Assembly: GCA_016192985.1 (NCBI GenBank)
Contig: JACPTC010000034.1
Coordinates: 1 to 35,607 of the forward strand
From: Candidatus Woesearchaeota archaeon
GTDB lineage: Archaea; Nanobdellota; Nanobdellia; Woesearchaeales; GW2011-AR4
Length of the DNA: 35,607 nt
Direction of reading: 5' to 3'
Shown here: piece after piece, positions 1 to 7,886 of the stretch
How the letters are laid out: every line of letters begins with the position of its first letter
Numbering within the stretch: position 1 is the first letter of the stretch
Notes under the pieces: generated by a model
What the model was told of the DNA's origin: nothing
The model's database searches: none
Seen by the model: the letters and a program-made list of their open reading frames with translations, nothing else
Made by a program: the position numbers and the translations under genes

Positions 1-128
1 ATTTCTATCTTCTTAACCGCTTCAGGCACTGTTATGAAAGCCCAAAACAAGCTTGTCAGAACAACAGCTATAATCAGTGCGCCTGCAAATATAGCCCATG
101 CCTCTAATTCTGTATATGTTTTTGCCAT
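1..128 (-). CDS. Small membrane protein, partial at window edge (MAKTYTELEAWAIFAGALIIAVVLTSLFWAFITVPEAVKKIE...)
   Basis: Open minus frame from ATG (128..126) running off the window; hydrophobic helix; TATA-like TTTATAAATACT upstream on the minus strand. The listed ORF 22..234 is a different frame and probably spurious. Confidence 0.55.
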   Translation of the reverse strand, partial: MAKTYTELEAWAIFAGALIIAVVLTSLFWAFITVPEAVKKIE

Positions 129-208
129 TGCAGAGTAGAAAATAATAAGTATTTATAAAACTATATGAAGAAATAGCTATACATAAATATGTAATGCTCC
201 CGCCGGGA

Positions 209-238
209 AAGCCATGACGAAGACGAATCTCCAATCAC
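209..238 (-). other. tRNA-Glu intron 2 (30 nt), T-loop, position 59/60
   Basis: T-loop TTCAAA^T is split. Relaxed BHB: TTCA (244-241) opposite TGGC (214-211), 3 of 4 pairs; bulges AA^G and TT^T; intron helix TGAT:GTCA. Confidence 0.78.
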
Positions 239-279
239 TTTGAACCCAGGTCTTCGGATCGAAAATCCGAAATGATTGG

Positions 280-322
280 TTATCCCAAAAGAACAACCAT
301 CATATGATGGATTTTCTTTCGA
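280..322 (-). other. tRNA-Glu intron 1 (43 nt), D-loop, between G19 and position 20
   Basis: 3-4-3 BHB: central helix GTCC (328-325) : GGAT (285-282); bulges GG^T and AA^C; 8-bp intron helix CGAAAGAA (321-314) : TTCTTTTG (293-286). Confidence 0.8.
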
Positions 323-365
323 CCGGACTACACTACGGGAGCAAAATTAAGTGGGCCCAAAGGGC

Positions 366-485
366 GTTTCACCAACCTTTCCATCTGAAAAGCTGTCATC
401 GAGGGGTTTTTGAAAAAATCCCTCCCACGCTTTCTTTTGGTCAAGCTTTTCTTTGCGAAGCTCTTGCGAGCAAAGAAAAGGTTGT
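366..485 (-). other. tRNA-Ile intron 2 (120 nt), T-loop, position 59/60, with internal hairpins
   Basis: BHB: TTCA (491-488) : TGAA (371-368), bulges AA^A and AC^G, ~10-bp intron helix CAACCTTTTC:GGAAAGGTTG (one unpaired G). Internal inverted repeat CTTTTCTTTGC / GCAAAGAAAAG. Confidence 0.8.
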
Positions 486-507
486 TTTGAACCCTTGACC
501 TACGGCT

Positions 508-537
508 CGCTTAGGTTCATTGTTTAGAGCAGAGCCA
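508..537 (-). other. tRNA-Ile intron 1 (30 nt), canonical position 37/38
   Basis: BHB: CTTA (543-540) : TAAG, bulges TA^T and CG^A, flanked by anticodon stem ACGGT:GCCGT. Confidence 0.83.
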
Positions 538-670
538 TATAAGACCGTCGCTCTAACCAGGCTGAGCTATGGGCCCACAAATTTAAGATATTTTAAACAA
601 TTTAAAAGGTTTTCTGAAACTGGAAAAGTTTTGGCATTAGTTTTAAAAATTAGGCAATGATTCTATTATT

Positions 671-960
671 AAATGGCACCCGCAGAAAACTTGTCTAAGG
701 AAATTGCAAGATATGTCATGGAAAATGGCCAAAGAGTCTCAGCCTTATAAAAAGCTTTAGCCTCTGCCGGTGAACCTCCGCGATTTTTCGATTGGAGAGG
801 AAGTATGGGGATGGAAGAGTATTAAACATTAAGTTTTATGCAGGCACTAAAGATACAAATCCTTCTGACTCATTGCTGGAGATCACCCTAAAGACTGTCA
901 GAGATGACCAATTTGGATACGAGGGCAGGAATAATTACCCAAACTTCCCTTCTCTTGACA
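671..960 (+). pseudogene. Possible degraded gene with a stop and a frame change
   Basis: MAPAENLSKEIARYVMENGQRVSAL* KALASAGEPPRFFDWRG in one frame, then ERKYGDGRVLNIKFYAGTKDTNPSDSLLEITLKTVRDDQFGYEG in another. Both look protein-like and neither frame is intact. Confidence 0.35.
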
Positions 961-1102
961 AGCCTTCAACAGCAAGCCTTAATTTTTCAATATGCCTTTC
1001 TATATCATGCTTCAATTCCCTGTACTCCTGCGCGCACAGAGGGTGCCCATCCTTTTCTGCATCATGCTGGGCATGCCTTTCAATGTAAGAGGCAATTTTC
1101 AT
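935..1102 (-). CDS. Small charged helical protein (MKIASYIERHAQHDAEKDGHPLCAQEYRELKHDIERHIEKLRLAVEGLSREGKFG)
   Basis: Minus ORF with protein-like composition; start chosen at the internal Met. Confidence 0.5.
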   Translation of the reverse strand: MKIASYIERHAQHDAEKDGHPLCAQEYRELKHDIERHIEKLRLAVEGLSREGKFG

Positions 1103-1232
1103 TAATTTATATAGAAGCTTAGTTTTATTGTAGTTACAATTACACAACATATCCATCACCTCAATTTAAGGGAGTATCTTAACTAGCTCTTATATAAATG
1201 TTTTTATTTTTCCACAATCTATTTATATAAGC

Positions 1233-2090
1233 TTGATAAAGAAACAGTCTGAAAAGAGGATGATTAAGGCAAAAACAAACCGAGCACTGTTATTCTTATT
1301 ATTTGTCGTTGCACTGATTGCCTTAAGCGGCTGTGCGAAGCCTGAATGCAGGACAAGCGCCGACTGCTCTCCAAAAACATGCTTTGTTTCAAAATGCGAG
1401 AGTAAAAAATGCGCATACACTATTCAGAGAAACTGTTGCGGCAACAGGATAAAGGATGCCATAGAAAATGGGAAACTAGGCAACCAATGCACTTGTCCTG
1501 ACGACTATGGCAGATGCGAGGGCAAAGGCAAGATTAAAATCGGCTCGAGGACAGAAGACGCAGTTTATATCCATTATTATTGCAATGCTGACTCAAAATG
1601 CGTGCTTGGAGCTGAAAAAAAGAATACAATTCCGCAGAATTTCTTGGACACTATCCAAACTGGTTATTTTAAGGCAAGCTCAATAGCTAAATACAGCAAG
1701 CCTTTTGACATAAAAAAAGATAGCTTTGAATTTGCCATAACTTTAGACGATACAAACAAGGATTTGTTATTGCCTGTAAGGCTGACAAAGGCAAAAATTT
1801 TGTACAACAGCGAATACTCAAGGGCAGAACTTTTAATTGCAGAGCAAGATTTGGACATTACCCTCAATGGCATTGGAGATAAGCTAGTTATAAATACACC
1901 ACTGACTTTAAGCTACAGGCCAGAGCAAATAGAAGAAACAGGCTCAATAAGGTACAGCATTGATTACTCTTACAACAAGAGAATCCTTGCCAGCAAAACA
2001 GCAAATGGGACAAGTATATACTATAAAGAGCCGGTAAGGGCAACTTTCACAGCACCTTCAAAACCAATCTTCCTGTTCAGAAGTGAATGA
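1233..2090 (+). CDS. Secreted Cys-rich lipoprotein, unknown function
   Basis: Signal peptide with lipobox-like LIALSGC; Cys-rich N-terminal part. Start may be the Met at 1260. Confidence 0.75.
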   Translation: MIKKQSEKRMIKAKTNRALLFLLFVVALIALSGCAKPECRTSADCSPKTCFVSKCESKKCAYTIQRNCCGNRIKDAIENGKLGNQCTCPDDYGRCEGKGKIKIGSRTEDAVYIHYYCNADSKCVLGAEKKNTIPQNFLDTIQTGYFKASSIAKYSKPFDIKKDSFEFAITLDDTNKDLLLPVRLTKAKILYNSEYSRAELLIAEQDLDITLNGIGDKLVINTPLTLSYRPEQIEETGSIRYSIDYSYNKRILASKTANGTSIYYKEPVRATFTAPSKPIFLFRSE

Positions 2091-2622
2091 AATGGCTTCT
2101 AAAAAAGCTGTGGAGCTTTCGCTTAATTTTATTGTAATACTCATAATTTCTATAGTGATATTCGGCTTTGGAGTTAGGTTTATTGCTATGCTATCTTCAC
2201 AGGCAACAGAGTTGCAGGAATTGACAATAAGCGAGCTTGACGAGAGAATAGGGAGCCTAGTCTGTGAGGGTTCTGACAGAGTTTGTGTAGGCATAGACCG
2301 CAAACCTATTAAAAGGACGAAGTTCGATATTTTTGGGGTAAGGGTACTTAATGTGCTGGATACACAAAACTTCGACATAATTGTAACAAGACCGTCGCCA
2401 TCTGCATACACCAAAAACAAGCAGGAACTGCTAAGCGATGAGCTTGTATGGAACCCAAAATTAAGGAGCATTCTCATAGAAAAAAATGAGGAAAAGAGTA
2501 TCGGCATTGGTGTACAGGTGCCTGCAAACGCCATATCAGGCACTTATATATTTGATGTGACTATTCAGACCGCTGATGGGCTATACTCCCCAGTGCAGAA
2601 ATTGTATGTGGATGTCCCTTAA
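2083..2622 (+). CDS. Membrane-anchored extracytoplasmic protein with pilin-like N-terminal helix
   Basis: ASKKAVELSLNFIVILIISIVIFGFGV N-terminus, beta-rich remainder; overlaps the previous gene end. Confidence 0.7.
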   Translation: MNEMASKKAVELSLNFIVILIISIVIFGFGVRFIAMLSSQATELQELTISELDERIGSLVCEGSDRVCVGIDRKPIKRTKFDIFGVRVLNVLDTQNFDIIVTRPSPSAYTKNKQELLSDELVWNPKLRSILIEKNEEKSIGIGVQVPANAISGTYIFDVTIQTADGLYSPVQKLYVDVP

Positions 2623-3398
2623 GATATAACGCTTTTTATAATCTCAGCAAAGCTTTTTGCGCTCAAAGATGCATTGCCAACCAATCCACCATTAATATTT
2701 GGCATTGAAAGCAATTCTTTTGCGTTTTCGGGCTTCATGCTTCCACCGTAAATGATTCTCGTGCTTTCGGCTGCGTCTCTGCCATGCATTTTTATGAGAA
2801 AATCCCTAATGAATGAATGCCCATTTTCAGCATCTTCTTTGGTAGCTGCCTTATGGTTTGGGTCGCCTTTGCTTATTGCCCAGACTGGCTCGTAAGCTAT
2901 ACTTATCTTTGAAATTTGATTTTTACTTATACCGTTCAGGCAATTCTTCAGCTGATTTCCGATTGCCTCTTTTGCCTTTCCAGTTTTTTTTTGTTCAAGA
3001 TTTTCTCCAACACAAAGGATAGGGTTCAAAGAATGCTTGAGTGCTGTAATAACTTTCCTGTTAATCAGCGCGTCATGCTCGCAAAAAATCTCCCTCCTTT
3101 CAGAATGCCCCAGTATCACATATTCGCATCCGATTTCCATGAGCATTGCAGCGGAAATTTCGCCAGTAAAAGCGCCATTTTCTTCATAGTGCATGTTTTG
3201 CGCTCCCAGCAGAATTTGGTTTTCTGATTTCTGTGATTTTAATTCTTTTGACAGCGCTTCCAATGCCGTGAATGGCGGGCAGATTACAACTTCAGCATTT
3301 TTTTCACGCTTTATTAATTCATTAAGCTCCTTAACAAAAGAAACGGATTCCTTAATTGTTTTATTCATCTTCCAGTTGGCTGCAATCAGCTTTTTCAT
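2619..3398 (-). CDS. tpiA: Triosephosphate isomerase (bacterial-type length)
   Basis: AANWKMNKT, CEYVILGHSERR, AYEPVWAISKG, YGGSMKPENAKELL. Confidence 0.95.
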   Translation of the reverse strand: MKKLIAANWKMNKTIKESVSFVKELNELIKREKNAEVVICPPFTALEALSKELKSQKSENQILLGAQNMHYEENGAFTGEISAAMLMEIGCEYVILGHSERREIFCEHDALINRKVITALKHSLNPILCVGENLEQKKTGKAKEAIGNQLKNCLNGISKNQISKISIAYEPVWAISKGDPNHKAATKEDAENGHSFIRDFLIKMHGRDAAESTRIIYGGSMKPENAKELLSMPNINGGLVGNASLSAKSFAEIIKSVIS

Positions 3399-3427
3399 TT
3401 TGAATATCAAGGACAAATTTTTAATCC

Positions 3428-4084
3428 CTATTTATTCTTTTTGATTTTTAGTTTAAAGCTAAGCATCAGCCCGGCTAATATAAAGACAACCGAAACTAAA
3501 CTGACTAATTTTGTTATTCTCAATCCAATTTCCATGAACAACTGCTCTGGGTAAAGATTCACAATTATCTCTTCAGCAGGGTTAAAAACATACGTCCCAT
3601 TTTCAAAAAACAACCGATGGAAAAAGTCAAAAGCCATTATGAAGTCTAAGCTTATGAATAAAAATAAAGTAGCCGAAAACAAAATAGTGAAAAGCCCTCC
3701 AAATATTAGAATTTTTCCAATGAAATCAATTACAATACTTCTATCCTTAAGCATCGATGCGGAATATGCCAATAGGACTATGTACAGTGTAATTAACAAA
3801 TATAGCGTCAATGATGCCGTCCTTAAAAGGGACCTTACGTCATGCAAATGCCGCTTTTCCCGCTCATTAAACTCATCAGGCAGATCATCACTTTTCCCAG
3901 TCATGAATTTAAGGACGTTTTCATTTAATGAAACTGCTTTTGGCACATTCTGCTGGACACCGTACTCAGAAAACTTCTCATTGAAAAAAGCGTCGTCAAA
4001 TCCAACAAAATTCAGTATAAGAGAAAAAAGCAATAATGGCGTTATTGTTATGAGCAAAAATTTGGATATTTTGGCAAATTTCAT
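3428..4084 (-). CDS. Integral membrane protein, DUF1461/TIGR01906-like
   Basis: Multi-TM; FSEYGVQQNVPKA and FNEREKRHLHDVRSLLR pattern. Confidence 0.6.
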   Translation of the reverse strand: MKFAKISKFLLITITPLLLFSLILNFVGFDDAFFNEKFSEYGVQQNVPKAVSLNENVLKFMTGKSDDLPDEFNEREKRHLHDVRSLLRTASLTLYLLITLYIVLLAYSASMLKDRSIVIDFIGKILIFGGLFTILFSATLFLFISLDFIMAFDFFHRLFFENGTYVFNPAEEIIVNLYPEQLFMEIGLRITKLVSLVSVVFILAGLMLSFKLKIKKNK

Positions 4085-4092
4085 GGCAATAA

Positions 4093-4518
4093 TCAGTTGT
4101 CAATAATTATTACCTCTTTTTCTTCCTCAATTGCCTTCTTGATAGCATCTTCAATTGTTGTGGCGTTTTTTTTCCTCGCCTCTTCCTTTTTGATTTCGAA
4201 CTTGCTTTCGCTGAATATCTGCCTTGCAGCTTTAAACTGTATATCATTTTGTATATCATTTTCTTCTGCTTTTTGCTCCTTTTTTTCCTCATCAAGCTCA
4301 TCAAAAGCATGCGAAGCGTTTTTTTCTTCTTTTTCTCTACTCTCTTCTTTCTTCATGTAATCAGAGCCCGGATTCTTCTCGTTTGCGCCGTATTTCTGCT
4401 CATGGTAGTTTTTACCCTCTTTTTTATCGTTTGAAATAGTGTTGCTGTATTTTGCAGCATTATAGCTGCTTGAATGTATATTCCATTTGTCATCATCCCA
4501 TAATTTCATTTTATACAT
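4093..4518 (-). CDS. Lys/Glu-rich hydrophilic protein, unknown
   Basis: 141-aa charged ORF; next gene in a minus-strand run. Confidence 0.5.
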   Translation of the reverse strand: MYKMKLWDDDKWNIHSSSYNAAKYSNTISNDKKEGKNYHEQKYGANEKNPGSDYMKKEESREKEEKNASHAFDELDEEKKEQKAEENDIQNDIQFKAARQIFSESKFEIKKEEARKKNATTIEDAIKKAIEEEKEVIIIDN

Positions 4519-4519
4519 T

Positions 4520-4675
4520 TTAAGACGCCATCAAACCGCTCCACACGGATTTTTTTATTTTGTACCCCTTCTTGATTAGAAGGTCAGCTTCCCTGTTGTT
4601 TCTTTCCAGTATCTGCGCCTCAAACTCAATGTCAAAGCTGCTCTCCAACTCCAAAACCGGGTTTAGCCATTTCAT
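4520..4675 (-). CDS. 51-aa small protein (MKWLNPVLELESSFDIEFEAQILERNNREADLLIKKGYKIKKSVWSGLMAS)
   Basis: Complete minus ORF below the supplied-track cutoff; tightly packed upstream of 4093..4518. Confidence 0.5.
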   Translation of the reverse strand: MKWLNPVLELESSFDIEFEAQILERNNREADLLIKKGYKIKKSVWSGLMAS

Positions 4676-4740
4676 TTTCAATACCTCTCTATTTTATTTG
4701 CCTTTTATAAATCTTTCTATTTTTAACCACTAAAAAGTAG

Positions 4741-5070
4741 TTATCTAGTGACTTTTGCTAGAATCATGTCCAATTTCTTCCTTAGCTGTTCTTCAGGATA
4801 GGAACCTATTATCCTGTCCACTTCCTGCCCGCTGTTATAAACTATAATGCAAGGAATTCCCCTGACATCGTATTCTGTAGCGAGTTCCTGGTTGTCATCA
4901 ACATTCAGCTTTGCGAATTTAAGCTTGCTTGTGTATTCTTTTGACAGTTTCTCCAATACGGGACCCACAATTCTGCAGGGGCCGCACCATGGCGCCCAGA
5001 AGTCAACAAGAACCGGAATGCTGTTTTTCAGCACTGCCTGCTCAAAATTATCTTTTGCAACTTCAAACAT
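4741..5070 (-). CDS. trxA: Thioredoxin
   Basis: VDFWAPWCGPCRIVGPVLEKL, cis-Pro loop VRGIPCIIVY. Confidence 0.92.
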   Translation of the reverse strand: MFEVAKDNFEQAVLKNSIPVLVDFWAPWCGPCRIVGPVLEKLSKEYTSKLKFAKLNVDDNQELATEYDVRGIPCIIVYNSGQEVDRIIGSYPEEQLRKKLDMILAKVTR

Positions 5071-5154
5071 TTTCTATTTGCACTTGTTTTTATTTATTGT
5101 TTAATATTTTACCACAATGTTTAAGTTTTATATTTAAATTTATTTATTTTGCTA

Positions 5155-5642
5155 CATCAAATATCTCCTCTTGTCTATATCAAGATCTATAAATAAATCA
5201 CATTCTTCCTTTAGCTTGGAAGAGCTTGATTTTCCAAATGCTATTATCTCTATCCTGCAGCCCAGCGCATGCCTTAAATGCCTGCAAAATCCCCGTCGCC
5301 GCTGACTATGATGATGGTATCGAGCTTTGGAGCAAGCTCTATTGTATCCATTGCCAGCCCGATGTCCCAATCCCCTTTTTTTGCGCCGCCTGCAAATATC
5401 TGCAGGTCCTTTGCCTTTACCTCGAACCCTATTTTTTCTAGAGCGTCGAAAAAGTTTTGCTCTTCTTTAACATCTGCTTTTATGACATAAGCGATTGCCC
5501 TTATCAGGCTTCTCCCAGCCAATCCTATCTTCAAAATCTGGGCAAAATTAACCTTTGCGCTGTACAGATTCTTGGCAGAGTAATACATGTTCTGCACATC
5601 AACAAAAACCCCTATCCTTTGATCCCTGAAATGCACATTCAT
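5155..5642 (-). pseudogene. NYN/LabA-type PIN-like nuclease, apparently frameshifted
   Basis: 5642..5274 encodes IGVFVDVQNMYYSAKN...DTIIIVSGDGDFAGI*. The conserved continuation HLRHALGCRIEIIAFGKSSSSKLKEECDLFIDLD lies in another minus frame (~5285-5155). Confidence 0.72.
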
Positions 5643-5646
5643 CTTT

Positions 5647-5802
5647 TCACCTCACGCTTGGAAAGTCCTCTTCATAACCGCAGTTTGTGCAATGTATTGA
5701 ATTGCGCCCGTATGACAATGCAGGCTGCTTGCACTTTGGGCATAGCTTTACAACAGAAAACCTGCGCAATTTCTTGTCAATCCATTGCTCATCATGATTC
5801 AT
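5647..5802 (-). CDS. 51-aa zinc-ribbon protein (MNHDEQWIDKKLRRFSVVKLCPKCKQPALSYGRNSIHCTNCGYEEDFPSVR)
   Basis: CPKC...CTNC; RBS of the downstream NYN gene overlaps its stop. Confidence 0.65.
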   Translation of the reverse strand: MNHDEQWIDKKLRRFSVVKLCPKCKQPALSYGRNSIHCTNCGYEEDFPSVR

Positions 5803-5943
5803 TATTGCTTACATTGTATCATAGCTTGTATTTAAAGGTTGTGCGATGCGCGGCTTCAGAGCTTGGTTTTCAAAAAATTTATATACCAGTATTCTCAAGG
5901 TTACGTACTCCAAGTGTTTTATACTTTGAGGAGGTGAAAAATA

Positions 5944-6309
5944 ATGCAAAAGCAAATTGGAAATTATTCTTTTATAATTGGGGTGATATTGGCAGTAGTG
6001 CTTGGTTTGGCCGCCCCAAAGCTTGGCACAGCAGAAGTATGGTTGTGGTCATTGTTGGTTGTGCTTGGTCTCGCAGTTGGCTTCCTTAATGTTTCAGGAA
6101 AAGAGACCAAAGAATTCCTGTGGGTTACAGTAGCTTTAGTGATAGTTGCCTATGCAGGCAGCGCCCAGGTTAATTCATGGGAAACGAAAGTTAAGATAAT
6201 AGGCCCTTACCTAAAGGGGATTTTTGACAGTATTTTGGCATTCGTTGTTCCAGCAACAGTGATTGTTGCATTAAAGGACGTCTGGGAGCTAGCAAAGCCA
6301 AACGGGTAA
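5944..6309 (+). CDS. Small multi-TM membrane protein
   Basis: GAGGTG RBS upstream; four hydrophobic segments. Confidence 0.75.
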   Translation: MQKQIGNYSFIIGVILAVVLGLAAPKLGTAEVWLWSLLVVLGLAVGFLNVSGKETKEFLWVTVALVIVAYAGSAQVNSWETKVKIIGPYLKGIFDSILAFVVPATVIVALKDVWELAKPNG

Positions 6310-6380
6310 AAACCTTTTTTTTATTTTTTTATCTTAAACTATTCTTAAATTATATATACCCATTTAATTTTCTTTTAGGC

Positions 6381-7163
6381 ATGGATATACTGCCCGATAT
6401 GGAGATTGTAGATTTAGCACTGTACTTTAATCCTATCTTGATAATCGCAGATGTGCATATAGGCTATGAGGAAGCTCTGAACAAGCAAGGCATTTTGTTG
6501 CCAAGGCTGCAGTTTGGTGAAATGGTGAAGAGAATTGAAGGCATATTCAACAGATTGAAAAACAGGAATATAGAAAAAATCATAATAAACGGCGACTTAA
6601 AGCACGAATTTGGCACAATCTCTGAGCAGGAATGGAGAAACACTCTGAAATTTCTTGATTTATTGGCAGAGCATTGCAATGAAATAATACTTCTCAAAGG
6701 CAATCACGACACTATACTTGGACCAATTGCTAATAAAAGGAATGTTAAGGTTTTGGATAGTTATATAGTTGAAACATTAACAAAAAAATACAATAATGAA
6801 AAAACATCAATTAAAAAAAATTTAAAAAAACTTGAAAAAATACTAATAGTTCATGGTAACAAGATTCCAGACAAGGCATTGCTAAAAGAGGTTTCTACTA
6901 TAATTATAGGCCACGAGCATCCTGCAATCTCTCTTAAGGAAAGCTACAAGGTAGAGCAGTACAAATGCTTCTTAAAAGGCAGGTACAAGGGCAAGAATTT
7001 AATAGTGCAGCCGTCTTTCAATCCAATAAACGAAGGAACTGATGTGCTTAAGGACAAAATCATGAGCCCTTTTCTGCAAAAGAATTTGGACAATTTTGAT
7101 GTGTATATTGTGGAAGACAAGGTTTATGAGTTTGGGAAGTTGAAGGGGTTGAGGAAGCATTAA
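6381..7163 (+). CDS. Calcineurin-like metallophosphoesterase (COG1407-like)
   Basis: IIADVHIG, INGDLKH, LLKGNHD, IIGHEHP motifs. Confidence 0.9.
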   Translation: MDILPDMEIVDLALYFNPILIIADVHIGYEEALNKQGILLPRLQFGEMVKRIEGIFNRLKNRNIEKIIINGDLKHEFGTISEQEWRNTLKFLDLLAEHCNEIILLKGNHDTILGPIANKRNVKVLDSYIVETLTKKYNNEKTSIKKNLKKLEKILIVHGNKIPDKALLKEVSTIIIGHEHPAISLKESYKVEQYKCFLKGRYKGKNLIVQPSFNPINEGTDVLKDKIMSPFLQKNLDNFDVYIVEDKVYEFGKLKGLRKH

Positions 7164-7705
7164 CTTTTGTACAGCTTCCCCAGCAAATCGCTCTTTGTAA
7201 TCAATCCTATTAATCTACCTTCTTCAGAAACCAGAACCATTGGGTAGTGCTTTAGCAGGCTTGAGACCAGCTGAATTGAGGTTGTTTTTGAGACTATTGG
7301 AGGCGCTTCCTGCATCACATCTTTGACAGTTTTACCTTTTGAGTTAATCAAAGCGTCTAAAATTGTAGACTCAGACACAAAACCAATTAGTTTGCCGTCA
7401 TCAATCACGGGAAGTTGGGAAATCCCAAATTTTTTCATCTTTCCTATTGCCTCTTTTATTGGTGCGCATGAATCTATGCTTATTATCCTTATTGCCATCA
7501 TCTGTTCTGCCTTGATTTCTTCTTTTTTTTCAAGTTCAGTGAGGGCAGCAAATATCTTCTTGGCCTTTGTGTAGGTGGGGTCAATTCTTCCGGACTCTAT
7601 CTTAGCGATAAGGGACTGGGACACATCTGCCCTGTTTGCAAGCTCTGCCTGTGTCAATCCCAGCTTTTTCCTTATCTTCTTGACTTCTTCTAATTCGTAT
7701 GTCAT
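7160..7705 (-). CDS. HTH-CBS transcriptional regulator
   Basis: N-terminal Xre HTH (LGLTQAELANRADVSQSLIAKIESGRIDPTYTKAKKI) plus two CBS repeats. Confidence 0.88.
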   Translation of the reverse strand: MTYELEEVKKIRKKLGLTQAELANRADVSQSLIAKIESGRIDPTYTKAKKIFAALTELEKKEEIKAEQMMAIRIISIDSCAPIKEAIGKMKKFGISQLPVIDDGKLIGFVSESTILDALINSKGKTVKDVMQEAPPIVSKTTSIQLVSSLLKHYPMVLVSEEGRLIGLITKSDLLGKLYKS

Positions 7706-7751
7706 TTTTTAATTTCCAAGATTAAAATTTCTTCAGATTATTCGCTATCAG

Positions 7752-7786
7752 GCAAAAATTTCCGCCTTAATAGCGGAAATTTTTGC
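7752..7786. repeat. Perfect 14-bp inverted repeat GCAAAAATTTCCGC-cttaata-GCGGAAATTTTTGC
   Basis: Read directly, in the divergent HTH-CBS/metK intergenic region. Confidence 0.95.
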
Positions 7787-7886
7787 TTATATTTATTCCT
7801 TTTGGAATATTTCTGGCACAAAAGTTTTTATAATTCCACATGATTTATCATTGTAATGGTTAATTCTGATTATAAAAGGTGGTAAA

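Larger units (their letters stand above)
195..342 (-). tRNA. tRNA-Glu (anticodon UUC) with two introns; exons 342..323, 279..239, 208..195
   Basis: Spliced sequence GCTCCCG TA GTGT AGTCCGGCCA ATCATT TCGGA TTTTCGA TCCGA AGAC CTGGG TTCAAAT CCCGG CGGGAGC A gives a full 75-nt cloverleaf: 7-bp acceptor, TCGGA/TCCGA anticodon stem, CTGGG/CCCGG T stem, A73. The D-arm AGTCCGGCCAATC fits the archaeal tRNA-Glu consensus. CCA is not encoded. Confidence 0.9.
352..576 (-). tRNA. tRNA-Ile (anticodon UAU) with two introns; exons 576..538, 507..486, 365..352
   Basis: Spliced sequence GGGCCCA TA GCTC AGCCTGGTTA GAGC G ACGGT CTTATAA GCCGT AGGTC AAGGG TTCAAAG CCCTT TGGGCCC A gives a full 75-nt cloverleaf with 7-bp acceptor, perfect D and T stems, and anticodon TAT after U33. 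Confidence 0.88.

Noticed and set aside
366-485. Box C/D or H/ACA guide RNA inside the 120-nt tRNA-Ile intron
   Set aside because: A GATGA resembling box C is present, but no convincing box D (CUGA), kink-turn or ACA arrangement was found.
22-498. ORFs 22..234 (-) and 304..498 (+)
   Set aside because: They lie across the intron-containing tRNA genes and do not look like real proteins.
4097-4434. Plus-strand Ser/Phe-rich ORFs
   Set aside because: Low-complexity reverse complement of the Lys/Glu-rich minus-strand gene 4093..4518.
7752-7786. Intrinsic terminator
   Set aside because: It lies between two divergent genes, so there is no transcript to terminate there.
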